From the NCBI GenBank assembly GCA_963965975.1, contig OZ014417.1, positions 7,250,821 to 7,314,820 of the forward strand: 64,000 bases of DNA, written 5' to 3'. The stretch's first letter is position 1, and each line of letters starts with the position of its first letter. A program made the position numbers and the translations under genes. The notes beneath the pieces are model-generated. The model was not told where the DNA came from. It was given only the letters and a program-made list of their open reading frames with translations, and ran no database searches. This document shows positions 1-13,500 of this stretch, piece after piece. The DNA comes from Xestospongia bergquistia. Its lineage: Eukaryota; Porifera; Demospongiae; Haplosclerida; Petrosiidae.

Positions 1-63
1 AATAAATAAATGGATGGATGGATGGCGAGATAGACAGACTGATAAACAAGAATAGTTACATAC

Positions 64-1858
64 ATCTTCCACAAGTAATGGCAGCATATCCTCCTCCATA
101 AGAACTACAACCAGAAGATCCAGTAGTGTTACTACACTCAAACCTATCATTACAAGTTAAGTTAGTAACCACATAGTTAGTATCAGTCAGAGGAGGAGCA
201 GTAACACCAGATGGAGTCCCAATAAATCCAGCTATGATAAAATACAGAATTAAGTCAATCAAAATAGTAATAAAATTAAAATGATGAAACTAAAAAAAAA
301 AGGTACACGGTACAAAAAGGACTGACTACAATTGATAACACACAATTTATAAACAACTACACAATTAATATTAAATTATTGAGATTGTTACATTCAACAT
401 AAACTAATTATTAAAACATGAACTACATCAAACAATAAAACAGAACAAAAACATATACAAATAGATACTATATTCATCTTACTTTGACCTCCACAATATC
501 ATTGTGCATAGCAATATTTAATTTAGTATATGTATCCATATAACAAAACATACCAAGATTACACTGTATTATAAAGTCTAGTCCTCCAATATAGCAGTGC
601 TCATCAGCAAATTCACCATTGCATTCTTCTAATGATTTAGCATCATCAGAACAATTAAAATGATTGTAATAGATTGTTCCAGGTAGAGGAGGTCGAATGT
701 CAATGAGTGGTATATCAGAAGAAAATTGAGTGCCACCTTTCAAAGAAAAAAGAGGGGATAGTTGAATATGGGAAAGTCAGAAATATTGATAAAAATGACA
801 TGACTAGTTCATCAATTAATCAAAGCTCAGAACAGTGCATATCATGACCTACCTGAGAATCCTGCATTTTTACAAATGATATCTGCTATATTATCACTGT
901 TTGTTCTATCATTACAAACAGCTGCCCAAGCTCCAAAGCTACAGCCCAGAGGAATGCCAATAATCACATTCTTTCCATCAACTACTGTAGTATAGTTATT
1001 GAAGAATGCTCCTTCAGTACAATCTATTGGAGATAAACAAATTTCTTTTAAGACCAAAATAACTAAGAAAATAATGTGGATTATTAGTTTGATTAATTAA
1101 CTAATGAATAAACAACTAGTTACAGATAAAACTCATGTTGGAGGTGACATACATCTTCCACAAGTAATGGCAGCATATCCTCCTCCATAAGAACTACAAC
1201 CAGAAGATCCAGTAGTATTAGTACATTCCAACTGATCGTTACAAGTTAAATTAGTAACCACATTGTTAGTATCAGTCAGAGGAGGAGCAGTAACACCAGG
1301 TGGAGTACCAATAAATCCAGCTATGATAAAATGTATAAGGTTATCAATAAAAGATGAAAATTATATAGACAAATTTGAAGTATTTTTTTAGAGTGAACAT
1401 TAGCAATGCATTAATGTCATCTGACTGATCAATTGAACTTACTGATAAGAGAAAATCCAGTAGAAAATAAAGAAACTCTAGTTACTACATTGTAGTCTAG
1501 AATAGTACCATTACAGATAGGGAGCTTGTTTCCATTGACACAAACTGTAGGAGTTCCTGTGTAATAACTGACAGAGTTAGAGGTTGTGTTGACAGAAGTG
1601 TTGAAACTCAATTGACCAGGATAGCAAGAAGGTGTACCTAGAGATAAAATATTTGTATATGTAGCGTAATCAAGTAATTAATCTCTGTCTCTCTTATTAA
1701 TAAACGATTGTTCAGATTAAAATAATCTATCTAGTCTAACACTAATCATACCTCGTTCACATTCAATGTAGAGAGTATCAATATGACTACTACAGAGGCC
1801 TTCAGTAGTTGTGTTAATAGAACAATCAGAGAAGGAGTTAATATTCATAGGACAATTA
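64..1858 (-). pseudogene. SRCR gene remnant (gene A), 3' end beyond window
   Basis: Six half-SRCR exons can be read, each with AG acceptor, GT donor and phase 1 at both ends: 1752-1858 (C-terminal half, cut short), 1443-1637 (N half), 1153-1320 (C half), 853-1023 (N half), 554-736 (C half) and 64-231 (C half). The four exons at 554-1637 match the two-domain unit of gene B at 28675-30064. The 1752-1858 piece matches the exon at 43141-43305 but loses similarity at 1858, with an in-frame stop about 50 nt further upstream and no initiator. No N-half exon lies between 231 and 554, so the last exon would add an unpaired half domain. In the 1443-1637 exon a cysteine conserved in its relatives is serine. 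No signal peptide exon was found before the leader at 3021. I read it as a decaying paralogue, though the rest lies beyond position 1 and it may still be transcribed. Confidence 0.6.
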
Positions 1859-1905
1859 ATGAAAATAGACAAAAAGTTTGCTTGTACTTTAGGCACGAGG
1901 TCAAA

Positions 1906-2742
1906 AAACCTTCATGCATTTGAGATGCTACTGATCAAGTGCTTTAAGTAGATATTAAAGTAGGTATTGGGATTATTATTCTTTATATAGGAAAATGGAC
2001 TTGGCAAGATACATAGTACAATAGTGAATAACTCTTTCCTCTTCTTTATGTGTTTCTGTATATGCAACAGTGATGGCAATGATATGCTGGCATGTTTTGT
2101 TCAATCAAGAAAACATGTACACAGGTGTGAGTGGGGGACACATACCATTTAACTGGACTAGTATGCTAATTGTATTTCTCAGTTAGCACATGCATTGACC
2201 TTAAAATGACCCTTGTACTCTGCTTTTCACACTAATAACTACTAAACTATTTAAGTTTATAACTTGCTTTGCATTATTGTTGTTAAAAAATTAGGTCTTT
2301 AACATTTATTATATTTCTCCTATATAAATAAAATGTAACAATATCATATAAGTGGAAACTTTTAACTGATGAACATATACAGGTTGACACATTATTAGAA
2401 ATTACCTATTCAAACCAGCATAATTATGTTAACTAATATAATAATATTTGACCAAATTATTAATGTACAGATTCTCATTGCACTATCAATGAGTAAAATA
2501 CCACTAAGATTGTCTAAGCTTTCCCTCGTGAATATTTTATTTCATCTCTTTACTCTACACATTACATATAACATAGCCTTCAGGCTATAGTACAAAATTA
2601 ATAGTAAAAAGATAAAAATTTCAAATTTTGACATTGCTAAATAAGTAAGGCATGCATTGCATGACATGTGGCCTACAGTGCTGCATAACAAAACCAACTA
2701 AAGCCTTAGGAATCAGATGTATAATAATTATCATTACAATAA

Positions 2743-2810
<68 letters not shown>

Positions 2811-3020
2811 TAGTGCTGTGATATCATTATTAGTGAGTTTGAAGCAGAAAGTAATAACTGCTGCAACAACTATGGTGTTTATAATTAGCTGACTACTACC
2901 ATTGGATTACTAATAGATATTTCTGTGGATCATGTTACCAACTGTGCATGTTCAACATTTATTAATGGAAATTAAGAACTGAAATGATTAACTCGAAATT
3001 TGTAACTGCGGTATGCTTAC
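1906..3020. other. non-coding stretch with TA microsatellite
   Basis: AT-rich sequence between the truncated SRCR exon and the gene A leader. No exon with a signal peptide or SRCR half is visible on either strand. A (TA)n run lies at about 2744-2800, followed by a short CA run. If gene A is transcribed from 3.1 kb, this is its first intron or a decayed 5' region. Confidence 0.5.
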
Positions 3021-3166
3021 CTTTGGTGCTTGCTTCTTCGAGCAGACTTGTCTCGTTAGAAGTACTTCGCACACAAGAGAAACTTCAAAGAGTGAAAGGT
3101 TACCAATTATCTAAAGTACCAGCTGTTATAAGAGTTCAGTAGTTGTTTTAACTCCGCCTACTTCAG
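3021..3166 (-). promoter_or_regulatory. leader exon and promoter-like copy for gene A
   Basis: On the minus strand a non-coding exon appears to end at 3021, followed by the donor GTAAGC. It aligns with the leader exon of gene B at 51677, with roughly three quarters of 46 positions identical, including the stretch CGAGCAGA and GTCTCGTTAG on the plus strand. Upstream are a TATAACA-like box (about 3124-3130) and a GC-rich motif (3151-3166) resembling the one upstream of gene B. The transcription start was not determined. Confidence 0.5.
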
Positions 3167-3169
3167 ATA

Positions 3170-5270
3170 ACTATATAGGCTATAGCTGTATATAAACTGT
3201 ACATAAAGATAACTGTAAAAGTAATAGTTGATGAGAATAAGTAGTGCTGGAATAAGTATAGAAGCTATGAGCATAGAACATCTATGGTCAGAGGATTGGT
3301 CACTGAATTAATGACTATCGGGATGCCATATGGCCGCGATGAATAGATGGGTAGATAGAAATGAATTGACAAACAGATAGGCATGATTGGATGATCATGT
3401 CATCTTTCATCTCCTGCCTTTGCCATTACAAACTAAATCCATCTTACTGGGCACAAGTTAGACTCATTTAGTAAAGAAACTTGTACACCATGTTAGCAAT
3501 AGATACAAAATTAAATTTAGCAAGTTCATGTGTTTTGTAATATAACAACTATATTAATTTTTAAATAGATTGATATAGGGATGGTATAGGGATAAAACAC
3601 TGATGGATTGATATAAAACACTAACAGTAGTGACAATAGAACTTCATTCCTATATGATAGCATGAAATCAAGCACATTAATATCAAAGATGATTGACAAC
3701 AATGGTACTGATAGCAGTGTATTTGCGTGTTATTATTAGAAAGAGACAGATATGACCTAATATTAACCACATAGCTATCATAACACTTCAAGTGTTAAAA
3801 CTAACAGTTTATAATCCTATATGAACAATGAATGGTACGTTGTCTCATGATCAGGTGTTTATGTGCATGTGTTACTTACATAAATGAAGGAAAATGTCAA
3901 GATGATTAATGAAATGAATGCTAGTACATGCCTTTGGTACATCCTAAGGCTGGCAAGGACATAGCTCAAAGACTAGGATGTAATTTGGTACAGGTACGCA
4001 TGCCTCTGGTTCACATTGCTGAGGCATGGACATGTCCTAATTTGATGCATGTCCAACTGTTGTAGCAAAGTATATTCAATTCTTATTTCTATCAGTCTAA
4101 TAGTTCTTGCCTCTGCATGTACCAGAGCTGTCTGGAAATGATTTGTGTATTATGTAAACAAGAGTAGATTCTGTCTGTGATAGTTGCAGTCTCAGAGTGT
4201 CAATGAGTTCAATTGCTTATTTGAACCCTTGAGAACTATGTCCTAGTCCATGTTCTCACCATGTGCCACAACTACATCCCATTAGATCATTTCATTGTTC
4301 ACTCTTACCATTTATTTCATTGATCGTCCTTACAAGCAATGTCATTAACTATCCATAGCTGACAAAGAGAGGCCGAAAATGAAATAACTTGTAAGTGACA
4401 TTGAGACTAAAGTCATGCAGAGCCAAGAACAGTTTTTTTGGTAGATACAGAGGTAAGAACTAGAACGAAGTTCTCATACATACAGAGGCAAGAGCTAGAA
4501 TGTATTCTACTCCTGTAAGGAGGATCATCAATAAAATAAATTAGAAAGTGTTCAAGTTATGGATGTTTACATATACATACTAGAACAATCTTTTTTGCCT
4601 TGGCATGTACCAAAGGCATGAACCAGAACACAGCATGTATTATAACTATGTCCAGTCATGTATGTGTATGTACCAGATCTATACGTCCTAGTATGTACCA
4701 GATCAGTAGAATTATATGTTGCATGTATCAGAACTGCATTGGGAAATGAATGTATGTAAATAAAGGTTGGCTCTGAATGTGATATTTTATGATGACATTG
4801 AGTTTATTATCATTGCCTTCCTATTTCCTGCTCAATAGCTTGTGGAATGTCAATTAATTCTGTAACAGTCAATCTGTTTTGTTCCAATGTGACCATGTAA
4901 GTCACTTTAATGACTTTATATTGTTTTAATACATAACCTTATGTTTGTCCTTATTGTAATAACTTGCTTATGAGTTATACAACTACCTATTTTACTTCAG
5001 GAGTGTATAGAAGAGCATTGTACTACTATATAGTATTTTTCTATACATAACTTAGGAGTTCAATGCTCACTTTCTCACGTATTCCTGCTTATATATATAT
5101 ATATATATATATGAATGTATGTATGTATGTATAAACTGCACTACGTTACAGAGGGTGCTTATCATAGTAATTTGGTAGAGAGAATGGGCAATGGTAGACA
5201 TATTTTTCTCTCTATATAGAAGGACTGAATTCAATTTATAGTCCAATTTCATGTTTACCTTATAATATGG
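3170..5270. other. intergenic, repeat-rich, no gene seen
   Basis: No supported ORF or exon chain. The region contains many degenerate variants of a catg/gtaccag motif (for example near 3930, 3998, 4120, 4610, 4670 and 4690), an inverted repeat annotated separately, and a (TA)n run at about 5091-5112 followed by TATG repeats. It separates the 3' end of gene B from the gene A leader. Confidence 0.5.
3927..4620. repeat. inverted repeat, possible fold-back element
   Basis: The 24 bases at 3927-3950 (beginning CATGCCTTTGGTACAT) pair with the reverse complement of 4597-4620 at 22 of 24 positions. Shorter related motifs in both orientations lie between the arms. This fits a degenerate fold-back or MITE-like element about 690 bp long. 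No terminal duplication or coding capacity was seen, so it may be only a palindromic repeat cluster. Confidence 0.3.
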
Positions 5271-5277
5271 AGTAAAA

Positions 5278-5459
5278 TTTATTTCAAAAGTTGATTATTA
5301 GCAGCAGTCAAAATAGGTTAATTAAATCACACAAAAATTAAAGAGCTGACAATAAAAGGATGAAAAGATGCTATAATTAAGTACAAGAGACTCTAATATA
5401 AATCTAATAACTATAACGATTGGCATTAGTTTACAAAAACTTAATTAAGTTACTTAAAG
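5278..5459 (-). terminator. 3' UTR and poly(A) signal of gene B
   Basis: The stop codon of gene B is at 5460-5462 on the minus strand. AATAAA occurs on that strand at 5278-5283, about 180 nt downstream, and is the first canonical poly(A) signal I see. The cleavage site is inferred to lie shortly below 5270. Confidence 0.5.
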
Positions 5460-7521
5460 TTAAATTTTCTTATCTTCATCTTGCATAGCCTCTTCATTAG
5501 TGATAATAGTGGGAGACTCTTTAAATTTATCACCTTTATCCATCATAGTAGTAGTAACATAGCGAGGCTCTTCATCAGACTACAAAAAACAGAAGGTAAA
5601 CATGTGAATGCATGTGATGTTACTTCTTAATGATCATTTAGATGAATGTATGCATAGATGAATGGGATAGACAGTACAATTTGGTGGATCATTGACTTCC
5701 TCTAGGTGCAGTCCAAACTTACATCATGCTTTTCCTCAGTGTTATCTTCAATGTTATTGGTATCAGTCAAGTAATTTCCAGAGGTATCCAAACCATACTC
5801 TTCTTGCTGTGATTGAGTGGTCCTAATTCGCACAGCTAGTTCATATTTACCAGTACGACCAGTAATACGACCTAAGAGAGTAAGCCAGATCTCACGAGTG
5901 TCTTCAGTTCGAACCAAAGTTAGAACAAACAGCAAGATAGAGTGGATGATAGCCAAGAAACTAAAAATGTATTGGGTTGCAATTGAGACATCACCAGTAA
6001 TGTTGGCTTGAGTGCCAACTAAAGCAAAGATCCAGATGACATCAAATACAATTAAAAGAATCATTCCAACAAAGAGATGGGTGACAACAGAGTCTTTCCG
6101 GACTTGTTTTTCAGCTGTGGTCATTGATGAAGAATGAGCTAGCACAACAGATATGAGATGGAGTATCAAAGAAAGAACAGTCAATACCGCAATAGGAATG
6201 ACATAGCCATAATAGAATGTAGTCTCCTGAGGTCGGCAGCTGAATAAAAGAAAGAGAGAGAGAGAGATCGATTCCTATAACATCATCTACTAAAACTTAC
6301 AAAGCATTGTCCACAACATAATACTGATGTCCAGCAGCAGCAGAAATGATAACAGCTAGTGTAGAAATAACTGTAAAGGAAAGATAAGCAGTAACAGTAA
6401 CATTAATGGAATCTTTAATGCACTTTACTCACTCAAGTTAGCAATGAGCATGATAGAGAAGTAATAACGTGTAAATGGATTAGATCCAATGCCCATTTTA
6501 AGTTTAACAAAATAGAACAGTGCTTCAGTGAATAAGAACATAAAGTAGACAATACTGAAGAAGTGAAAGAACCCAGAGAATACACCACAGAATCCTATAA
6601 TAAAGGGGAAATTACTATAATCTACTATCAGTAGTTCAGTAAGCCCTAGACTAGTAAACATCAGGACTTACTACAGTGACCTAAGATAGCTACCACTAAT
6701 GTCAGTACATACCAGAGTAGCCTATGATAGTTACAATTAGTAAGCTCTAAATCAACGTGATGTAGTTACTATATAGTACCTGTTATATCAGTAAATGTTG
6801 CTGCAGTGGCAATGATGAACACAACATAGAGAACCAAAAGTATCAGATGAGATGCAATGAAGATACGTCCTTCAGGACAATGACGTTGGGAGCTAGAAGG
6901 ACAAGGCAAATAGATATTACTCTGAAGTTGTGTTTGACCACATGTCTGATAGATGCCATCAGATCATATTAGGACATTATATTATAAATATGCTACTTTG
7001 CTCTATATTTATTGGCATACTATAACAATTTAACTTGATGCTAATGACTATCTTATATTAGATTGGTTGTAGTTCAAACATTTGTTAATATCAGTAATTA
7101 GTAACTTTGTAAGCTTATAACAACAACAACCATGTGATTGATCAATAATTGAGCTAATGAGCCTTATAATAATAGTCATAATAGTATAACTTATTGACTA
7201 TTACTTAGGTCATCAACAGTTACATTAATAGTATAAGAATGTGTACTAGCCCTCAGTTTATTTTAATACTTGTACTTTAACTATCTCTTTTGCTAACTAT
7301 TCTCTCGGTCCTCACAAAATCTACCAATTATTATAAGAATAGACAGTGTTTAATATAACTTACGATGATGCAATGTGACTGATAACTGCCAGGACAATAA
7401 AGATAAGTGACAGACCCAGACCTATAAACAGGATAACTTGAGCTTCATATTCAAGTTCTTCAGTTGGAGGAGGTACTGTTGTGGGTGTAGGTGCGGGTGT
7501 GGGTGTAGCTGTCTCTATATC
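5460..7521 (-). CDS. 7TM domain and cytoplasmic tail exons of gene B
   Basis: Exons 7364-7521 (Thr/Pro-rich stalk plus TM1), 6780-6892 (TM2), 6433-6594 (TM3), 6301-6370 (TM4), 5723-6239 (TM5-TM7 and proximal tail) and 5460-5579 (acidic C-terminal tail). TM2 ends in FTDIT and splices to GFCGVF, which puts the conserved TM3 cysteine after a very short first extracellular loop. The partner cysteine in loop 2 (CRPQE) starts the 5723-6239 exon. TM6 (HLFVGMILLIVFDVIWIF) and TM7 are clear. The order and spacing match class B2 (adhesion) receptors. The tail is rich in Ser, Thr, Glu and Asp and has no domain I recognise. A short open stretch at about 6673-6720 was rejected as an exon because it breaks the frame. 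Confidence 0.88.
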
Positions 7522-10500
7522 CTATGTACAATTGACAAGTTAAATAGACAAATAACATCACAATGTTTTACAGCATATTTGAGGCATTTAAAGTAATATC
7601 TTTGACTATCCATGAACATTAAAGTAGAGAATACTACATGTAATCTAATGTGGGCTATAGTATTAAGAAGATATTCCCTTACCACAATGATAGTAAAACT
7701 TGAGAGATGGTTACATGAACATTGAATAGTTGTGTCACTTGGATTGCTAGTCATAGTACATCCATCAGTGGACCAATCTAAATCTAAATGTGAAAATAAC
7801 AAAAGAAGATTTGTAAATATACAAGAGCAGTGTTTGATTTAAGCAGATATCATCTAGTATCAGTATATCAATACTTACTTGTAATACTCCAATAGACACA
7901 ACGAGGTGTACCAGCAACATTTGTATTTCTTTGGAATGATAACTGAATAGAGTCTGACAAACCAGTGACAGTTATACGAGATCCATTTGAATAGACATCA
8001 GCAGATATGACAACACTAACTGTTTGTACTTGATTGGTAGTATTATCTCGTACATATAAATCACTGTCTGTAAAGACACCAAATGACACACGAGCTGAGG
8101 CAATTGATCTTCCTTGGAACAAAGAGTTTGGCAAAGAGAGAGAGCCACTAGGATTGGAAGAATCTCCCGACAGAGAATCATCATCAAGATCACCATTGCT
8201 ATTCAATTCTACAGAGAAACTAAGTCCAGTGAAGGTAGATACTTGAACTTGTTGAACTTGTAATGCTAGTTTAGGACGAGTAAATGTAACATTATCTCCT
8301 CCTCCAAGATTGACATTAGCTGCAATATTATCAAGGAAGTCCAAAGCTCTGAAAAGAGAATGCAGCACACATCAGGTATTAGATTTGCAGTTAAAAGATT
8401 ACATAAATTCCTTCTATGTGCATACTCACATAACAAACAATGCATGTATCTATAATACTAAACAATACGTGTATCTGTAATGCTAAACAATACATGTATC
8501 TACAATTGTTGGAAAACCATCTTACTTTTGAGGTCCTCCAGTACTTTGTTGACTTCTTTGAAGGGCATCAGAAGGTACATCAAGTAAATTATCAACAGTA
8601 GTCAGTAAATCATCTAATATCTACATGGAATATAGTGTATAATTATAGAGATGTATATGGAGAGGTTCTTAACTTACATCAGGATTATCAAGTGCATCGT
8701 CAGTAAAAGTATCTAGTAGATCAACAGTAATGCCAACATCAACATCACTGAAAGATGCAGCACTTGATGAAATAGTTGATAACTGGTCAGCTGCATCAGA
8801 AGTATTGGCCACCTAAATAAAGCATAAAATGATAATTCCATTTTTATTATCATATTCTCATTTGAGATTTTTTTATGCTATTGTAAATCCTAAAACACAT
8901 AATTATTAGTCTTCTTTAATATCTTTATTCTATTAAAGTTTTTTATTATAATGTTGCATCGATAATCCATTCTCAGGTACTTACATGTCCTCTAAATCCT
9001 ACTCTAACAACCTCAAATCCATTCTCATATAACCTTAATTCCATTCTTAACTTACAGTAGAGAGTTCACAGAGGCTTATGGTAGTAGCATCAAATACACA
9101 CTGAGCAGTATTTGGAGTGGTCCAAATACCAATTGATGTAAAGTCACCAGTACAACTTCGAGTAGCAAATGCACCAAATGCTCTTGTCTGAAAGTAAAAG
9201 AAACAATTCACATGAATAAAGAGGAATAATAAGGAATACTTGGAATACTGTGAACAACTGCGGAATATTACAGATTAAACAATGGAGAAAGGCTTACAAT
9301 GTTTCCACATGGACAAGAGACCTGAACATTCTCTCCAATTCCAACTTCAGGCCATGTAATAGTGATAGATGTACCAGAAAATATCAGTAATGTTTCAGAA
9401 AGGCATCCATCTGTAAAAATTAAAGGATCGACATTGAACCAGTCCATTGTACATATTAGAGTAAAGGTACTAATTAATGTATATATAATACAGTCTGTCC
9501 AGTGAAATCTGTTTGACTAGTACATTATTTTGCCCTTAAGATTCAGAAATTATTAATACTACTGACCAAATCTGGCTACAGGAGAGAAACTGAGAGAAGG
9601 ATTTGATTGAGCCACTTCAGAGAGAATATTGTCAAGACCACCAGTAATTCCACTTGTATCAGCATCAACAGCAACACGCATAGTGAATATAATCTGAAGT
9701 CTACAGTAGAGAAGTTGATTATAGACAAGTCATAACACATATACATTGTCTCTCTCTCTCTTACCTAGGCAATGTTAGAGCACTGATGTTATAAACTATC
9801 ACTCCAGGTGACACTTCTTCATTGAGGAACATATCTCGTGCCTATAAATAAATTTATTCCTTTATAGTACATACAATTTTGATAAATTCATAAAATATTT
9901 CTTGTACTTAATAATAGTTACACATTAGTCTACTAATAATAGAACAACAAAAAATGTGTGAAAAGTATAACTTACTTGTTGTACAGCATCTTCTATTGGA
10001 TTTTGTCTCTTACGACGACTACTTGGATTGATGGTCACTTTAGACAAGTATTGTCTTACATCTAGTATAAAAAAATAAAATAAAATAATGAGGTTAGTAA
10101 TAGTAATAATATAGTAATATTGTATACCAATCCTTCCTTAACAAGCTATACAATATGAAGTTCTTGTCTTAATGAGAGATTTTCTTATAATCCATTTGTA
10201 CCAATCCCAGTATTAGTAAGTAATTGACATACCTTGAATGGTAACTAGAACATTAGAAGACTGAGCAGTCCCTTCAGAGTTTGTTGCACGACATCTGTAT
10301 TGGCCACGATCTTCGGGTGTAACTTTCTCAATAACAAAATAGGGCAAGTTTCGTCCAGTTAAAATTTGTCCTCCTTTAAGCCATTCTATTCTAGGTTGTG
10401 GTGCACCTGTAACTATACAGGTCAAATTGATGAGACTGCCAAGTGTGACATTCTGAGGAGTGGGTGGAGTCACGATAGAGGGTGGTGAATTAACAGTTAC

Positions 10501-13500
10501 TATGATCGAGAGAGAAAAGAAATGTTAAGGGAAAGTGCAAAAGAAGAGTTGCATGTAACGTAGTGTGGTACATTTATGCTATAATCTTGCCAAAACACAC
10601 ATTTATATAATCATCACAACAAAGTAGCTTTTAATTATACATCTGATAGCCAATTGGTACAATAGAACCAGTGTTTTTGTGAAATTGAATTTTTCTGAAA
10701 CCTCCATCAAATTAACATTAAAAAATAATTCTTGCATTGGCAGACAGAAGCAATCACATAAATTACAGTATTGCATGCTGTTAGATATTTTTACCAGGTT
10801 GATCGCAGTTAGTTCCAATAAAGTTAGCAAAACATTCACAATAGTAGCTATTGTCTCCATCAACACAATAACCATTGACACAAGGAGTTTGTTGAGTATT
10901 AGGTGGATTAATGAGACACTCATTACGAACTAACAGAGAAAGAAAAACAATATAATGTATGTTCTTAGAGTGATGAATGATTGTAAGTAATAGCAGTACC
11001 TATATGTACTGATGCAATGTTGAAGGCTGTAACTAATTCTATCTTTAAAATTGCATCTAAATTATATATTAATACAACTACACTTATATAACAACCTTAT
11101 AATAGAATGTTCTCTAGATTAACCGTAAACTTACTTTGTACAGTGACATTGAAGGAATCAGTGATTGAGGGAAGTATGGTGTTAACTGGAGGTACAGGAG
11201 GAGTACGACATCTATACAAACCACCATCTCCTTGAAGTACTTGCTGGATTCTTAGATTGCTAGAGGTAGTGTAGAGGAGTGTAGTTGGGTTTTGTACTGG
11301 GACACCAGTAATGATTTCTACTCCTCCAGATGACACTAAGAGTTCATTGTCTTTGAGCCATGTTACTGTGAGTCCTGGGAAACTATCCATAACAGCACAA
11401 CTGAGAGAAAGTTGGTCTCCTTCAATGAATGCTGATTGAAGGCCTGTTAAGGCAACTGTTGGAGGAACTGGAAGCAAAAAGAAAGAGATCCATTAAATAT
11501 CATTATTTCGGTAAACTTACCAAATACAGTCAGAGTAGACAAACTGGTGTTAGGATCACCTGCAGAGTTATTACCAGTACACTTATAATTTCCACTATTC
11601 TGGAAAGTAACACTTGATATGAACAAAGTTGTGGTGTAACTGTTGTTGCCAATAGAAAGAAGATTGGAGATAGTATACTGTCCACCAGATGTAATAAGTT
11701 GAGAACTGCCATTAAGAGATATAAAATGCCACTGGATTGAAGGAATTGGTTTAGCACGGAAGACACAAGTAAATGAAACATTGGAGTTTTGTAAGACTGT
11801 CACATTCATTGATGGTTGAACTATGGCTGGAGGGACTGAATAGCAAAAAAAGAGTACAAAAATAATTGTGTTGACTTAATAGACACTACTAAGTTGTACC
11901 TAATTCAATCTTTTACTTTATTTAACACAATAAGCAGTATGAACTTAAATAATAATCAAGTAAGACAATAACAATATTAAAAGAGGACATTATAGTCAAA
12001 CATGACTTACTTTGTACTGTCACAGTAAAGGAATCAGAGATTGAGGAAAGTATGGTGTTTACAGGAGGTACAGGAGGAGTACGACAAGTATATATACCTT
12101 CATCTTCTAGACTAACTTGCTGGATTCTTAGATTGCTAGTCGTAGTATAGAGGAGTGTGGTGGGGTTTTGTACAGGAGTACCAGTACTTATTTCAACTCC
12201 TCCAGATGACACTAATGTATTACTGTCTTTGAGCCATGCTATTGAGAGTCCTGGGAAACTATTGATGACTGTACAATTGAGAGAAAGTGAGTTTTCTTCA
12301 TTAGGTGGTACTTGTGGTCCTGTTAGTGTAACAATTGGAGGAACTGCAAGCAAAAAGGCGAGAATGATCAATTAAATATTATCATTCCAATAAATCTTAC
12401 CAAATACAGTCAGAGTGGACAAACTGGTACTAGGATCACCTGCAGAGTTACTACCAGTACACTTATAATTTCCACTATTCTGGAAAGTAACACTTGATAA
12501 GAACAAAGTTGTGGTATAAATGTTGTTGCCAATAGAAAGAAGATTGGAGATAGTATACTGTCCACCAGATGTAATGAGTTGAGAACTGCCATTAAGAGAT
12601 ATAAAATGCCACTGGATTGAGGGCATTGGTTTAGCACGGAAGACACAAGTAAATGAAGCATTGGAGTTTTGTAAAACTGTCACATTAATTGATGGTTGAA
12701 CTATGGCTGGAGGGACTGAATAGCAGAAAAAGAGTACAAAAATAATTGTGTTGACTTAATAGACAATACTAAGTTGTACCTAATTCTATCTTTTACTTTA
12801 TTTAACATAATAAGCAGTATGAACTTAAATAATAATTAAGTAAAACAATAACAATACTAAAAGAAGACATTATAGTCAAACATAACTTACTTTGTACTGT
12901 CACAGTAAAGGAATCAGAGATTGGAGAAAGTATGGTGTTTACAGGAGGAACAGGAGGAGTACGACAAGTATATATACCTTCATCTCCTAGATTAACTTGC
13001 CTGATTCTTAGATTGCTAGTCGTAGTATAGAGGAGTGTGGTGGGGTTTTGTACAGGAGTACTAGTACTGATTTCAAATCTTCCAGATGACACTAATGTAT
13101 TACTGTCTTTGAGCCATGCTATTGAGAGTCCTGGGAAACTATCGGTGACTGTACAATTGAGAGAAAGTGAGTTTTCTTCATTAGGTGGTACTTGTGGTCC
13201 TGTTAGAGTAACAGTTGGAGGAACTGCAAGCAAAAAGAAGATAATGATCAATTAAGTTTCATTATTCCAATAAATCTTACCAAATACAGTTAGAGTGGAC
13301 AAACTGGTACTAGGATCACCTGCAGAGTTACTACCAGTACACTTATAATTTCCACTATTCTGGAAAGTAACACTTGATAAGAACAAAGTTGTGGTATAAC
13401 TGTTGTTGCCAATAGAAAGAAGATTGGAGATAGTATACTGTCCACCAGATGTAATGAGTTGAGAACTCCCATTAAGAGATATAAAATGCCACTGGATTGA

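Noticed and set aside
2621-2869. 82-codon minus-strand ORF as missing first exon of gene A
   Set aside because: Mostly translated (TA)n and lacks a signal peptide or SRCR pattern.
6673-6720. Possible small exon between TM2 and TM3
   Set aside because: Its natural acceptor gives a stop in the required phase, and direct joining of 6780 to 6594 gives a perfect short loop before the TM3 cysteine.
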